Source of the DNA: Chlorobiota bacterium
GTDB lineage: Bacteria > Bacteroidota > Ignavibacteria > SZUA-365 > JAADGX01
Length of the DNA stretch: 15,641 nt
Reading direction: 5' to 3'
Assembly (NCBI GenBank): GCA_013152135.1
Contig: JAADGX010000306.1
Span: 1 to 15,641 of the forward strand
This document shows, piece after piece, positions 1 to 7,435 of this stretch (positions are counted from its first letter, which is position 1; each line of letters opens with the position of its first letter). Under the pieces are notes generated by a model, which ran no database searches, was not told the origin of the DNA, and saw only the letters and a program-made list of their open reading frames with translations. The translations under genes and the position numbers were made by a program.

Positions 1-1323
1 ATCAAGGATATGATTACCTGGCTCGACCAGAAGTACGATTTCAGCAGTTACGATCAATGGTCGGTTTCCCGTCCCTACAACGTGCATCCCGGCCCGGACG
101 AAAAGATCGACTTGATGCTCGTGTTCTTCAGGTATTGTCAAGAGCCCTGGTTTCTACCGTATTCCGGGGTCTCGGACCTCGGCTTCACCGGTTACGTGTT
201 CGTCGACAATTTCGAGCGTTTTTTCTATGGCGGCGATGGTTACGCGCAGGATTCAGGAGCAAGCGGCGTGACGGTGACGAAGCGAAGCGGATGGTTCGAG
301 ATCACGGATTACGACTGGGCGTTCTCGATCGCGGCCCATGAAATCATGCACAAGCTTTACGGTGACAGCCACCTCACGCGATTGTTCGGCAAACTCGGTC
401 TCATCGGTTCCAGCGGCTCAGGACGGGGAATGATGAGCTTCGAGAAAGCATGCCTCGGCTGGATGACCTATGACGTGCTCGACATGACGAGGGACACGAT
501 ACTGACTTTGACAGATTACATGACAACTGATCGCGCATTGTTAATGCCCATTCCCGGCGCCCGGTACTACTACTATGCGGTCGAGTGGCGAGCGAAAATC
601 GATGAATACGATGATGCGCCCGTCCCTGGACTTTACATCTACAGGATTTTCAACCCGCCCGTCAATCGACAGAAACGGCTGACAGTGGAATCGGCGGATG
701 GCAGGTGGGATTGGACCTTGAACGAAAATAATCGCCCGGTGAAACTTCGTCCCAACCCACTCGGCGGGCGCTCGAAACTTGAAGTCATCAAGATCAACGA
801 CAAGGAGTATTTTGCCGACGGCAATTGGGGGGATGAACAGGACGCGTTCACCCTGAAAAGACCTCTCTGGTCTTTCTATGGAAATCCGACCCCCGATTTT
901 ATCTTCGATGGAGACACAATCCATACGCAATTCAACCTGCAAATCATTTCGGTCACCGACAGCACGGCGACAATCAAGACATTCCACGGCGCACCGGCTG
1001 TGCTTTCGGTCCCGGACAATGCAGCCGCCGGATTCAGCGTCGGAACGGCCTACCCGAACCCGGCAAGCTCTGAACAGCAACCCGTAACATTGCCGATTCA
1101 TGTGGCGGAACCCGGCGTTCTTGTGTTCCGCGTGTTTGATACGCGGGGAAAACTGATCAAACAAAAGAGCGCTCCTTACTATTCCGCAGGCGAATACAAC
1201 ATTCATTGGACTCCTCACGGTGTCCCGGCGGGTTTATATTTTTTCGTCGCGACGTTTGGAGCGGAACACCGGACCGGAAAGATCCTGTACCTGCCGACGT
1301 CTGGTTCACTTCTCAACAACTAA
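1..1323 (+). CDS. Secreted metallopeptidase (M6-like) with T9SS sorting domain, 5'-truncated
   Basis: The reading frame is open to the left edge of the window, so the N-terminus (signal peptide and probable propeptide) is probably missing; the first ATG is at position 10. Counting from that ATG, a zinc-peptidase signature HEIMHKLYGDSH lies at residues 110-121 (H110, E111 and H114 as ligands and general base). A CLGWM segment at 148-152 resembles the post-catalytic Gly-Trp region of M6 (immune inhibitor A-like) peptidases. Residues about 345-431 form a type A Por/T9SS C-terminal sorting domain: AYPNPAS, then a beta-sandwich with VFRVFDTRGKLI and GVPAGLYFF. By family knowledge, such a domain directs export through the type IX system and cleavage or anchoring at the surface. 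The likely role is extracellular or surface proteolysis. The exact peptidase family is inferred, since the spacing after H114 differs from the classical metzincin HExxHxxGxxH. The stop codon lies 3 nt before the next gene. Confidence 0.8.
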   Translation: MKDMITWLDQKYDFSSYDQWSVSRPYNVHPGPDEKIDLMLVFFRYCQEPWFLPYSGVSDLGFTGYVFVDNFERFFYGGDGYAQDSGASGVTVTKRSGWFEITDYDWAFSIAAHEIMHKLYGDSHLTRLFGKLGLIGSSGSGRGMMSFEKACLGWMTYDVLDMTRDTILTLTDYMTTDRALLMPIPGARYYYYAVEWRAKIDEYDDAPVPGLYIYRIFNPPVNRQKRLTVESADGRWDWTLNENNRPVKLRPNPLGGRSKLEVIKINDKEYFADGNWGDEQDAFTLKRPLWSFYGNPTPDFIFDGDTIHTQFNLQIISVTDSTATIKTFHGAPAVLSVPDNAAAGFSVGTAYPNPASSEQQPVTLPIHVAEPGVLVFRVFDTRGKLIKQKSAPYYSAGEYNIHWTPHGVPAGLYFFVATFGAEHRTGKILYLPTSGSLLNN

Positions 1324-1326
1324 AAC

Positions 1327-2232
1327 ATGGGAGCGTCATTGAGAACCGTGTTGCCGCCTTCCTGGAATTTCCTCCAGCTCGAGGATCAATATTCAAATTA
1401 CGAGACCGCGCGAATCGTCATTCTGCCCATGCCCTATGAAGCCACCGTTTCGTACGGTACGGGAACCAGCGAAGGACCGGACGCCATCCTTGCCGCCTCG
1501 CACTACGTGGAATTTTTCGACGACGAGTACGAGCGCGAGATTTGTTTCGATCTGGGAATAGCCACGCTTCCACCTCTTGATTTTTCCGGTCGCGTGGGAA
1601 AGCCGGCTGTCGACATGGTCTACAACGTCGTGCGCGATCTCCTTGCAGACGGGAAATTCGTCGTGGGACTGGGGGGAGAACATACAATAGCCGAAGGCAT
1701 GGCTCGCGCGCATTTGGGCCATCATTCCGGCATGTCGGTGCTCCAGCTCGACGCCCATTCCGATTTGCGCGAGGAGTACGAAGGCGACACCTACAGTCAT
1801 GCTTGTGTAATGGCGCGTATCATGGACTTCTTGCAGGGCGAGAGGATTGTCCAACTCGGAGTCAGGGCGCAGTGCAAGGAAGAATTCCACCGTATCCGCC
1901 GAAACGGCGTCAAGACATTTTACGCCCGTGACATTCGGCGCGGGCACCATGGTTCATCATGGCAGGATGAAGTCTTGCGGTGTCTCAACGAAAGCGTATA
2001 TATCACCTTCGACGTGGATTACTTTGACCCCTCGGTCATGCCGTCGACGGGCACGCCGGAACCCGGGGGGTTTTTCTGGGATGAAACGTTGGACTTAATT
2101 GAAAAGATCGGAAAGGAGAAAACCATTGTCGGGTTCGACGTGGTCGAGCTCGCACCGAGAAAGGATTTTCCCGCCCCCGATTATCTTGCCGCCAAGCTCA
2201 CCTACAAGATCATCACCGCCGCCTTTACCTGA
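1327..2232 (+). CDS. speB: Agmatinase (ureohydrolase/arginase family)
   Basis: Predicted to hydrolyse agmatine to putrescine and urea in the cytoplasm using a binuclear Mn centre, a step of polyamine synthesis. All family metal-binding motifs are present: GGEHT (H119), DAHSD (D142, H144, D146) and FDVDYFDP (D229, D231). SHACVMAR (H158) and GTPEPGG (E245) complete the active site. The length of 301 aa is normal. The GTPEPGG and DAHSDLR forms favour agmatinase over arginase, although a related ureohydrolase such as guanidinobutyrase cannot be excluded. The ATG follows the peptidase stop by 3 nt with no Shine-Dalgarno sequence, so the gene may be co-transcribed with the peptidase. Its stop lies 2 nt from the convergent rluD stop. 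Confidence 0.9.
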   Translation: MGASLRTVLPPSWNFLQLEDQYSNYETARIVILPMPYEATVSYGTGTSEGPDAILAASHYVEFFDDEYEREICFDLGIATLPPLDFSGRVGKPAVDMVYNVVRDLLADGKFVVGLGGEHTIAEGMARAHLGHHSGMSVLQLDAHSDLREEYEGDTYSHACVMARIMDFLQGERIVQLGVRAQCKEEFHRIRRNGVKTFYARDIRRGHHGSSWQDEVLRCLNESVYITFDVDYFDPSVMPSTGTPEPGGFFWDETLDLIEKIGKEKTIVGFDVVELAPRKDFPAPDYLAAKLTYKIITAAFT

Positions 2233-2234
2233 TT

Positions 2235-3251
2235 TTACAAGGCGCTTCTGGTATACGCCTTGATTTTTTCCAAGACCATTTGCATATCGGCGGGAAGCGT
2301 GGAATCGAACACCATCTTTTCGCGGGTGGCTGGATGAATGAACCCGAGAGTCTTGGCATGCAGGGCCTGACGGGGAAGGATTTTCAGGAGATTGTCGATA
2401 AATGCTTTGTACGAAGCGGAAACGTTCCCGTACATGATTCGGCGTCCGCCGTAAGTCGGATCACCAAACACCGGGTGACGCTTCGCCGCAAGGTGCACCC
2501 GTATCTGGTGGGTCCTGCCCGTTTCGAGCTGGAGACGGACCAGGGAGCAAAACCCGTATTCGGTAAGGGTTTCGTAATGGGTCCGCGCCTTTTTCCCTTC
2601 TTCACGGACGGCGATCTTCTTCCGGTCGCGCACATTCCTGCCCAACGGTAAATTGATCACGCCTGCTCGCGGCTTGAAGACTCCCCAGACCAATGCCCAG
2701 TACTCGCGCTCTATGGTATGTGCCGCGAATTGCGCAGACAGAAAGCGATGCGCGGCATCCGTTTTTGCAACGAGCAACAGTCCCGACGTATCCTTATCGA
2801 TGCGATGAACGATGCCGGGTTCTGCGGAATCGCGCACGGACGACAGTGACCGCACGTGGTGCATGAGCGCATTGACAAGCGTCCCCTGGTAATTTCCGTG
2901 TGCGGGATGCACCACCATCCCGGGCGGTTTGTTCACCACGAGTAAAAAGCTGTCCTCGTACACAATATTGAGCGGTATTTTCTCCGGTTTGATCTCCGGC
3001 GGTTCAGGCCGTGGCAAGGTGCAGACAATCGTTTCGCCGGGACTGACAACGTAGTTCGACTTTCTTACCTCGAGGCCATCCACGGAAACACCTCCTGACT
3101 CGATAAGCTTCTGCACCTTGGTGCGAGAAGCATTTTCCACGAACCGAGTGAGGAACACGTCCAGACGCTCGCGCCTGTGGCCAGGAGGTACGATCAAAGT
3201 CAATATTTTGCGTGGTAAACTTGTATCCCGAGGATCCGTCGTGCCTGGCAT
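2235..3251 (-). CDS. rluD: 23S rRNA pseudouridine synthase, RluD-type (RluA family)
   Basis: Predicted to convert uridines to pseudouridine in 23S rRNA (helix 69 in the E. coli RluD precedent). The 338-residue protein has an N-terminal S4 RNA-binding domain (about residues 27-75, RERLDVFL...SRTKVQKLIESGGVSVDG). The RluA-type catalytic domain follows, with the signature HRIDKDTSGLL at 149-159, where D152 is the catalytic aspartate. VNKPPGMVVHPA at about 107-118 and the later RTHQIRVHL and GDPTYGG segments also match the family. It is the last gene of the seven-gene minus-strand operon. Its ATG lies 3 nt beyond the lspA TGA, so translation is probably coupled, and no Shine-Dalgarno is visible. 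RluD is the closest fit, but which paralogue of RluA/C/D (and so which target uridines) is inferred. Confidence 0.93.
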   Translation of the reverse strand: MPGTTDPRDTSLPRKILTLIVPPGHRRERLDVFLTRFVENASRTKVQKLIESGGVSVDGLEVRKSNYVVSPGETIVCTLPRPEPPEIKPEKIPLNIVYEDSFLLVVNKPPGMVVHPAHGNYQGTLVNALMHHVRSLSSVRDSAEPGIVHRIDKDTSGLLLVAKTDAAHRFLSAQFAAHTIEREYWALVWGVFKPRAGVINLPLGRNVRDRKKIAVREEGKKARTHYETLTEYGFCSLVRLQLETGRTHQIRVHLAAKRHPVFGDPTYGGRRIMYGNVSASYKAFIDNLLKILPRQALHAKTLGFIHPATREKMVFDSTLPADMQMVLEKIKAYTRSAL

Positions 3252-3254
3252 GTG

Positions 3255-3872
3255 TCAGGTCGAAGAATTGCCGGAGGATGGAGTTTTTGTGTGGTTCGAA
3301 GGAGACGGCGATGCAATTCCGACTTCCTTCATGGCGGGCGAGCGTTTCGGGTTGCCGAAAAAGACGAGCAGTAAGACTCCAATTGATACAGCCATATCCG
3401 CGACATTAAATATCGGCCAGAACTTGAAATGCCAGTTATTGAAATTGATGGTGAACAGATCAAAATTAACGAAGTCCACAACGTTGCCGTGAAACAAAGG
3501 GGCCGTGCCATACAAAACACCGTAAAACATCCGGTCGATGAGATTGCCGATTGCCCCACCAAGAATAATAGCCAAGGGGAGGCGGACCCTCAGGCTTTTG
3601 TCCCGTATGAAATACAAGTAGACAATGATACCTACACTGGCAACAATGGAAAAGATCGAGAGAAAGAGCTTGCCACCGACCTCGATACCAAAGGCCATAT
3701 TCGGGTTTTCGATATACGTAATGAATAAAAAATTATCAATGACTGGTATTGACTGCCCGAGATACATCCCGTGGTAATCGATACCCGCGAAAGGAATTGA
3801 AAACCCTTTCACGAGAAGCTTGGTAAGCTGATCGAAAATTACGATCAATAACGAAAAGAAAAGCCCGCGCAT
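3255..3872 (-). CDS. lspA: Lipoprotein signal peptidase (signal peptidase II)
   Basis: Inner-membrane aspartyl protease that removes signal peptides from diacylglyceryl-modified prolipoproteins. The 205-residue protein has four hydrophobic segments, at about residues 3-23, 67-90, 96-112 and 156-173. Family motifs are present: FDQLTK (13-18), ENPNMAFG (55-62), GNLIDR with catalytic D113, and FNVAD with catalytic D159. The loop between VVDFVNF (131-137) and FNVAD (about 143-154) looks somewhat extended. The C-terminal tail after FFGNPKR (171-177) is polar and extends past the usual end. The start lies 9 nt downstream of the TAG of the zinc-finger gene and has no Shine-Dalgarno. Placement between dksA-like and rluD, behind ileS, is the well-known ileS-lspA-rluD neighbourhood. 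Confidence 0.95.
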   Translation of the reverse strand: MRGLFFSLLIVIFDQLTKLLVKGFSIPFAGIDYHGMYLGQSIPVIDNFLFITYIENPNMAFGIEVGGKLFLSIFSIVASVGIIVYLYFIRDKSLRVRLPLAIILGGAIGNLIDRMFYGVLYGTAPLFHGNVVDFVNFDLFTINFNNWHFKFWPIFNVADMAVSIGVLLLVFFGNPKRSPAMKEVGIASPSPSNHTKTPSSGNSST

Positions 3873-3881
3873 GAGTGGATG

Positions 3882-4994
3882 CTACTGGCCGGCAGCTTCT
3901 TTGGCTTTGCGAATTTCTTCCAGTATCTGCAGCAGCTCCAGACGTTTTTGTCCACGTTCACAAGGTTTTTTGGTATTCTTGTACTCCGTGCAAATTTCCG
4001 TGTGCGGTACGGCTTCCAAGCGCTCACGCGGCAACTGCAATCCGCAAATCTTACAAATCCCGTACGTCTTTAAACGCACCCGTTGCAGCGCTTCTTCAAG
4101 ATACCCGATGAACTTGCGTTCGCGTGAAACGAATAAAAACGCCTTCTCCCGTTCCATGGCATCCGTACCCTGGTCCGCCATGTGCATCGAATAGGTCGAG
4201 TCCTCCGTGTTCTGCAAGCCCGAATCATTGTCGATAATACGTTCTTCAATGCTCCTTAATTCTTCGCGGGCCTCCTGGATCTTGTCCAAAATGAGGTCCC
4301 GGAAATGCTGCAAGTCCTTTTCCGAAAAAAGCTTCTGGGCGTACTTCTTCAACTCCTTGCGAACCTGCGCCTCCGTGCGACCCTCGATCTTGATGACGCC
4401 TTTTCGCTGTTTCCTTACAGCCGCAACCGGCTCCGCCTGTTTCTGCACCTTTGACTTCTTCATCACTTTTTTCGGCGCCGCCTTTTTCTCCGCCGCCTTT
4501 TTTACCGTTCTCTTCGGTGCTGTCTTTTTCCCTGTCGATTTCTTTTTCACCGTCTTTTTCGGCGCTGCCTTTTTCAATGTCTTCTTTGCCGGTGCTTTCT
4601 TCTTCGCCGTTATTTTCTTTTTCGCAGCCGGTTTCTTCTTCGCTGCAACTTTCTTCTTCACAACTGCTTTCTTCTTTGCTGCCACTTTTTTCTTCACTGT
4701 CGTTTTCTTCTTCACGACCGCTTTCTTCTTTACCGTCGTTTTCTTCTTCACAACCGCTTTCTTCTTCGCCGCTGTTTTCTTCTTAACGACCGCTTTCTTT
4801 TTTGCAGCTGTTTTCTTGGCAGCAGCCTTCTTTTTCGTGCCAACCGTTTTCTTCTTTGCTGCCATGGCGGCGTTTTTCTTTCCCGTTGTTCCTCGTTTCG
4901 CCGTATCTTTCTTTTTCTTTGAAGAAGACGTCGCTTTCCTCGCTGCTTTCGATTTCGCACCAGTCTTCTTCCTTGTATTCTTCGGGGCGCCCAT
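3882..4994 (-). CDS. DksA/TraR-type zinc-finger protein with lysine-rich histone-H1-like N-terminus
   Basis: This 370-aa protein (from the ATG at 4994) has two parts. Residues about 1-185 are a lysine/alanine tail built of KKKxxx units (KKKAVV, KKKTTV, KKKVAA, KKKPAA), like bacterial histone-H1-like or AlgP-type DNA-binding tails. Residues about 205-368 are a DksA/TraR-like region: a helical coiled-coil, then a zinc-finger motif (C314, C317, LPRERLEAVP, C335). The usual CxxC second pair is CTEY here (Y338), and the next cysteine is C345. DksA family members bind the RNA polymerase secondary channel; many FCB relatives have a copy beside ileS and lspA. The tail suggests nucleoid binding (inference). 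ATG at 4994 is preferred to the in-frame GTG at 5000 because AAAGGAG sits 8 nt before it but only 2 nt before the GTG. The 5001-5047 gap to ileS shows nothing else. Confidence 0.85.
   Translation of the reverse strand: MGAPKNTRKKTGAKSKAARKATSSSKKKKDTAKRGTTGKKNAAMAAKKKTVGTKKKAAAKKTAAKKKAVVKKKTAAKKKAVVKKKTTVKKKAVVKKKTTVKKKVAAKKKAVVKKKVAAKKKPAAKKKITAKKKAPAKKTLKKAAPKKTVKKKSTGKKTAPKRTVKKAAEKKAAPKKVMKKSKVQKQAEPVAAVRKQRKGVIKIEGRTEAQVRKELKKYAQKLFSEKDLQHFRDLILDKIQEAREELRSIEERIIDNDSGLQNTEDSTYSMHMADQGTDAMEREKAFLFVSRERKFIGYLEEALQRVRLKTYGICKICGLQLPRERLEAVPHTEICTEYKNTKKPCERGQKRLELLQILEEIRKAKEAAGQ
4632..4802 (-). repeat. Tandem KKKxxx-coding repeat within the DksA-like gene
   Basis: This segment encodes successive hexapeptide units of three lysines plus three of A, V or T. 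The dodecapeptide KKKAVVKKKTTV occurs as near-identical neighbouring copies. At DNA level it is an 18-nt or 36-nt periodic block, purine-rich on the coding strand and TTC/TTT-rich on the plus strand. Such a block can change length by slippage or recombination and is also a place where short-read assemblies collapse copies. Confidence 0.8.
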
Positions 4995-5047
4995 TTTCAC
5001 GTCTCCTTTCTGATCAAATTACAGTACAATATTGGAGTTCCTGGTTG

Positions 5048-7435
5048 TCATCGAGCTTTGTTAATAAGCACGGTACATTCTTCTCCGTTAAAATCAAGCG
5101 ATACTCCTCCAGGTACAGCCGGATCGACCTTCCTGAGATCCACCGCCAGCGTCTCTTCCTGGATGTATGTTTTCATACGATCAAGAGCGGATTGCAACGT
5201 TGGCGAATCTGTAGCATAAGAAATATTTATGCGATCCACAACATCAAATCCTTTCTCTTTGCGGAGGTTCTGGATTCGGCTAACGAATTCACGCGCAAGA
5301 CCTTCGGCCACCAATTCATCGTTCAACGTTGTATCAAGGGCTACGACCAATCCCTGGCTGGTCCCGATCAACCATCCTTCAATATCTTCATGCACGATTT
5401 CGATGTCCTCGACGCCAAGTTTGACCGCCTGTCCATCAATTGTTAATACCAGCTCACCTACGGCTTCGAACTCGTTGATTTCATCGGTGGACAGGTTTCG
5501 AATGTGTGCCGCAAGCGCTTTGACCTGCTTGCCGAACTTGGGGCCAATCGCTTTGAAGTTCGGCCTGGCCGCTTTCCTGATCATCGAACTATCCGGGGGA
5601 ATAAACTCGATGGTTTTCACATTGATTTCTTCACAGATGACATCGCGGAAATGGTTGATGTCCTCCTGGACGGTCTCGTCATTCGTGGCTATCAAAATGC
5701 GCGGGAGTGGTTGCCTGATTCGTATGCGGGCCTGTTCCCGCAAATTCCGTGTCACGGCAACGATATTCTGCGCCAATTTCCCGCGCCGCTCCAGGACGAG
5801 ATCCCGCGGCATCGGTTCAGGTATGTAGGCGAGGTGAATGCTCTCAAACTCCATGCTCTCGTCAGAGGCGTGCAACCGTTGATACAGGTATTCCGATAAA
5901 AACGGCGCGAACGGCGCCATGAGTTTTACCACTGTATCCATGCAGAGATAGAGCGTCTCGTACGCCGACCGTTTGTCTTCGGTCATCTCACCTTTCCAGA
6001 AACGCCGCCGATTCCGTCGCACATACCAGTTGGACAAGTTATTAACCGTAAACTCGGCAATCGCCCGCGCCGCCGGCGTCGGGTCGTAATGATCCATGCG
6101 TTCCGTAAACAATGCCTGCAAAGCGCCTAGCTCCGACAGCACCCAGCGATCGATCTCCGGTCGCTGCTCGACGGCAAGAAACTCTTTTCCCGGAGTCCAG
6201 CCGTCAATATTTGCGTAGAGGGAAAAGAACTGGTACGTGTTCACCAGAGCCCGGAAAAAATTCTTCCGAATTTGTTCGATATCCGCTTCGTCAAAAATTT
6301 TCTGTCTCCAGGGTGGACTGCTCACGGTGAGAAACCACCTCGTCGCGTCAGCGCCGTATCTTTCGAGCACGTCGAAAGGATCGACGACGTTCCCCTTGGA
6401 CTTGGACATCTTCTGACCGCTCTTGTCAAGTATCAACTCGTTCACGATGAGGTTCTTGAACGCCGGCTTTTCGAAAAGAAACGTGGAGATGGCGTGCAGC
6501 GTGTAAAACCAACCGCGGGTCTGGTCAATACCTTCACATATAAAATCGGCCGGAAAGTTCTCCTCGAACCAGTCACGGTTTTCAAAAGGATAATGGCACT
6601 GGGCAAAAGGCATTGCGCCGCTGTCAAACCATACGTCGATCAATTCCGGCGTGCGGCGATACATCTTCCCGTCGCGTTCAAACACGACGTGGTCAATGAA
6701 CGGCTTGTGAAGGTCCACTTCCTCTCGTTGGATTCTCCGCCTGCTCCCATTCTCTTCATACCAGCCTTCGAGAAGCTCGTCGATAGAACCAATACAAAAC
6801 TGGTCCGACCCATCCTCCGCCACCCAGATCGGCAACGGCGTTCCCCAGTAGCGGTCGCGTGAAAGCGCCCAGTCCTTGTTCTCTTCCAGCCAGTTCCCGA
6901 AACGCCCGCTGCCGACTTCCGGCGGATACCAGTTGATCGTCCGGTTGATCTCGATCATCTTTTGCACGTACGCCGTTGTGCGGATGTACCAGCTATCGCG
7001 CGCGTAGTATATCAAGGGATTGTCGCACCGCCAGCAATGAGGATACGAGTGACGGTAATCGCGCGATACCCGGTACACCAGGCCGCGTTGCTTAAGGTGC
7101 CGGATGACGTCGGGATCACATCCTTCTTCCTTGTGCGTTCCGAAGTTGATCGTCTTGACCAACCTGCCGGCAAAATCCGTCACCTCCTGAACGAATCTCC
7201 CGCCTTCCGTCACAAGTTGGAGAAAAGGGAGATCGTATTTCTTCGACATCTCGTAGTCGTCCGCACCAAATGCCGGAGCCAGGTGGACAATACCCGTTCC
7301 TTCCTCAAGGGTGACGAAATCGGCGGGGATGATGTAGTGCGCTTTCTTGTCGATCGGCACGTAGCTGAACAATGGCTGGTACTCCCGGTTAACCAGTTCC
7401 TTTCCTTTCATTTTGCCGAGGATCTCAGATCTCAT
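5048..7435 (-). CDS. ileS: Isoleucyl-tRNA synthetase, C-terminal part (split by frameshift)
   Basis: Residues 5-795 of this frame continue a type 2 IleRS directly from the upstream fragment. They contain the second half of the CP1 editing domain (GTGIVHLAPAFGADDYE, about 46-62), HCWRCDNPL (133-140), WFDSGAMPFAQ (269-279), the KMSKS loop (342-346) that binds ATP, the anticodon-binding helical domain (YVRRNRRRFW), and a C-terminal region without the C4 zinc finger of type 1 enzymes. It charges tRNA-Ile only together with the upstream part, which carries the first signature motif. The frame is separated from that part by a 7-bp tandem duplication. Its first possible start is the ATG at 7435, preceded by GGAAG at very short spacing; an in-frame TGA closes the frame 12 nt further up. 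It overlaps the upstream fragment by 11 nt. It may be re-initiated as a separate subunit, or the duplication may be a sequence error or a broken gene. Confidence 0.9.
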   Translation of the reverse strand: MRSEILGKMKGKELVNREYQPLFSYVPIDKKAHYIIPADFVTLEEGTGIVHLAPAFGADDYEMSKKYDLPFLQLVTEGGRFVQEVTDFAGRLVKTINFGTHKEEGCDPDVIRHLKQRGLVYRVSRDYRHSYPHCWRCDNPLIYYARDSWYIRTTAYVQKMIEINRTINWYPPEVGSGRFGNWLEENKDWALSRDRYWGTPLPIWVAEDGSDQFCIGSIDELLEGWYEENGSRRRIQREEVDLHKPFIDHVVFERDGKMYRRTPELIDVWFDSGAMPFAQCHYPFENRDWFEENFPADFICEGIDQTRGWFYTLHAISTFLFEKPAFKNLIVNELILDKSGQKMSKSKGNVVDPFDVLERYGADATRWFLTVSSPPWRQKIFDEADIEQIRKNFFRALVNTYQFFSLYANIDGWTPGKEFLAVEQRPEIDRWVLSELGALQALFTERMDHYDPTPAARAIAEFTVNNLSNWYVRRNRRRFWKGEMTEDKRSAYETLYLCMDTVVKLMAPFAPFLSEYLYQRLHASDESMEFESIHLAYIPEPMPRDLVLERRGKLAQNIVAVTRNLREQARIRIRQPLPRILIATNDETVQEDINHFRDVICEEINVKTIEFIPPDSSMIRKAARPNFKAIGPKFGKQVKALAAHIRNLSTDEINEFEAVGELVLTIDGQAVKLGVEDIEIVHEDIEGWLIGTSQGLVVALDTTLNDELVAEGLAREFVSRIQNLRKEKGFDVVDRINISYATDSPTLQSALDRMKTYIQEETLAVDLRKVDPAVPGGVSLDFNGEECTVLINKAR
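7421..7434 (-). repeat. Perfect 7-bp tandem duplication splitting ileS
   Basis: On the coding (minus) strand TGAGATC occurs twice in direct succession, flanked by TA and CTCGG. With one copy the reading would be GAT TAT GAG ATC CTC GGC (DYEILG), the expected IleRS sequence. With two copies the upstream frame hits TGA at 7427-7425, while the ATG at 7435-7433 is put in frame with the rest of the gene. Confidence 0.95.

Noticed and set aside
4207..5013. Long plus-strand frame rich in Phe, looking like a membrane protein
   Set aside because: It is the reverse complement of the lysine-rich repeat of the DksA-like gene; AAG/AAA codons read as CTT/TTC give false hydrophobic runs.
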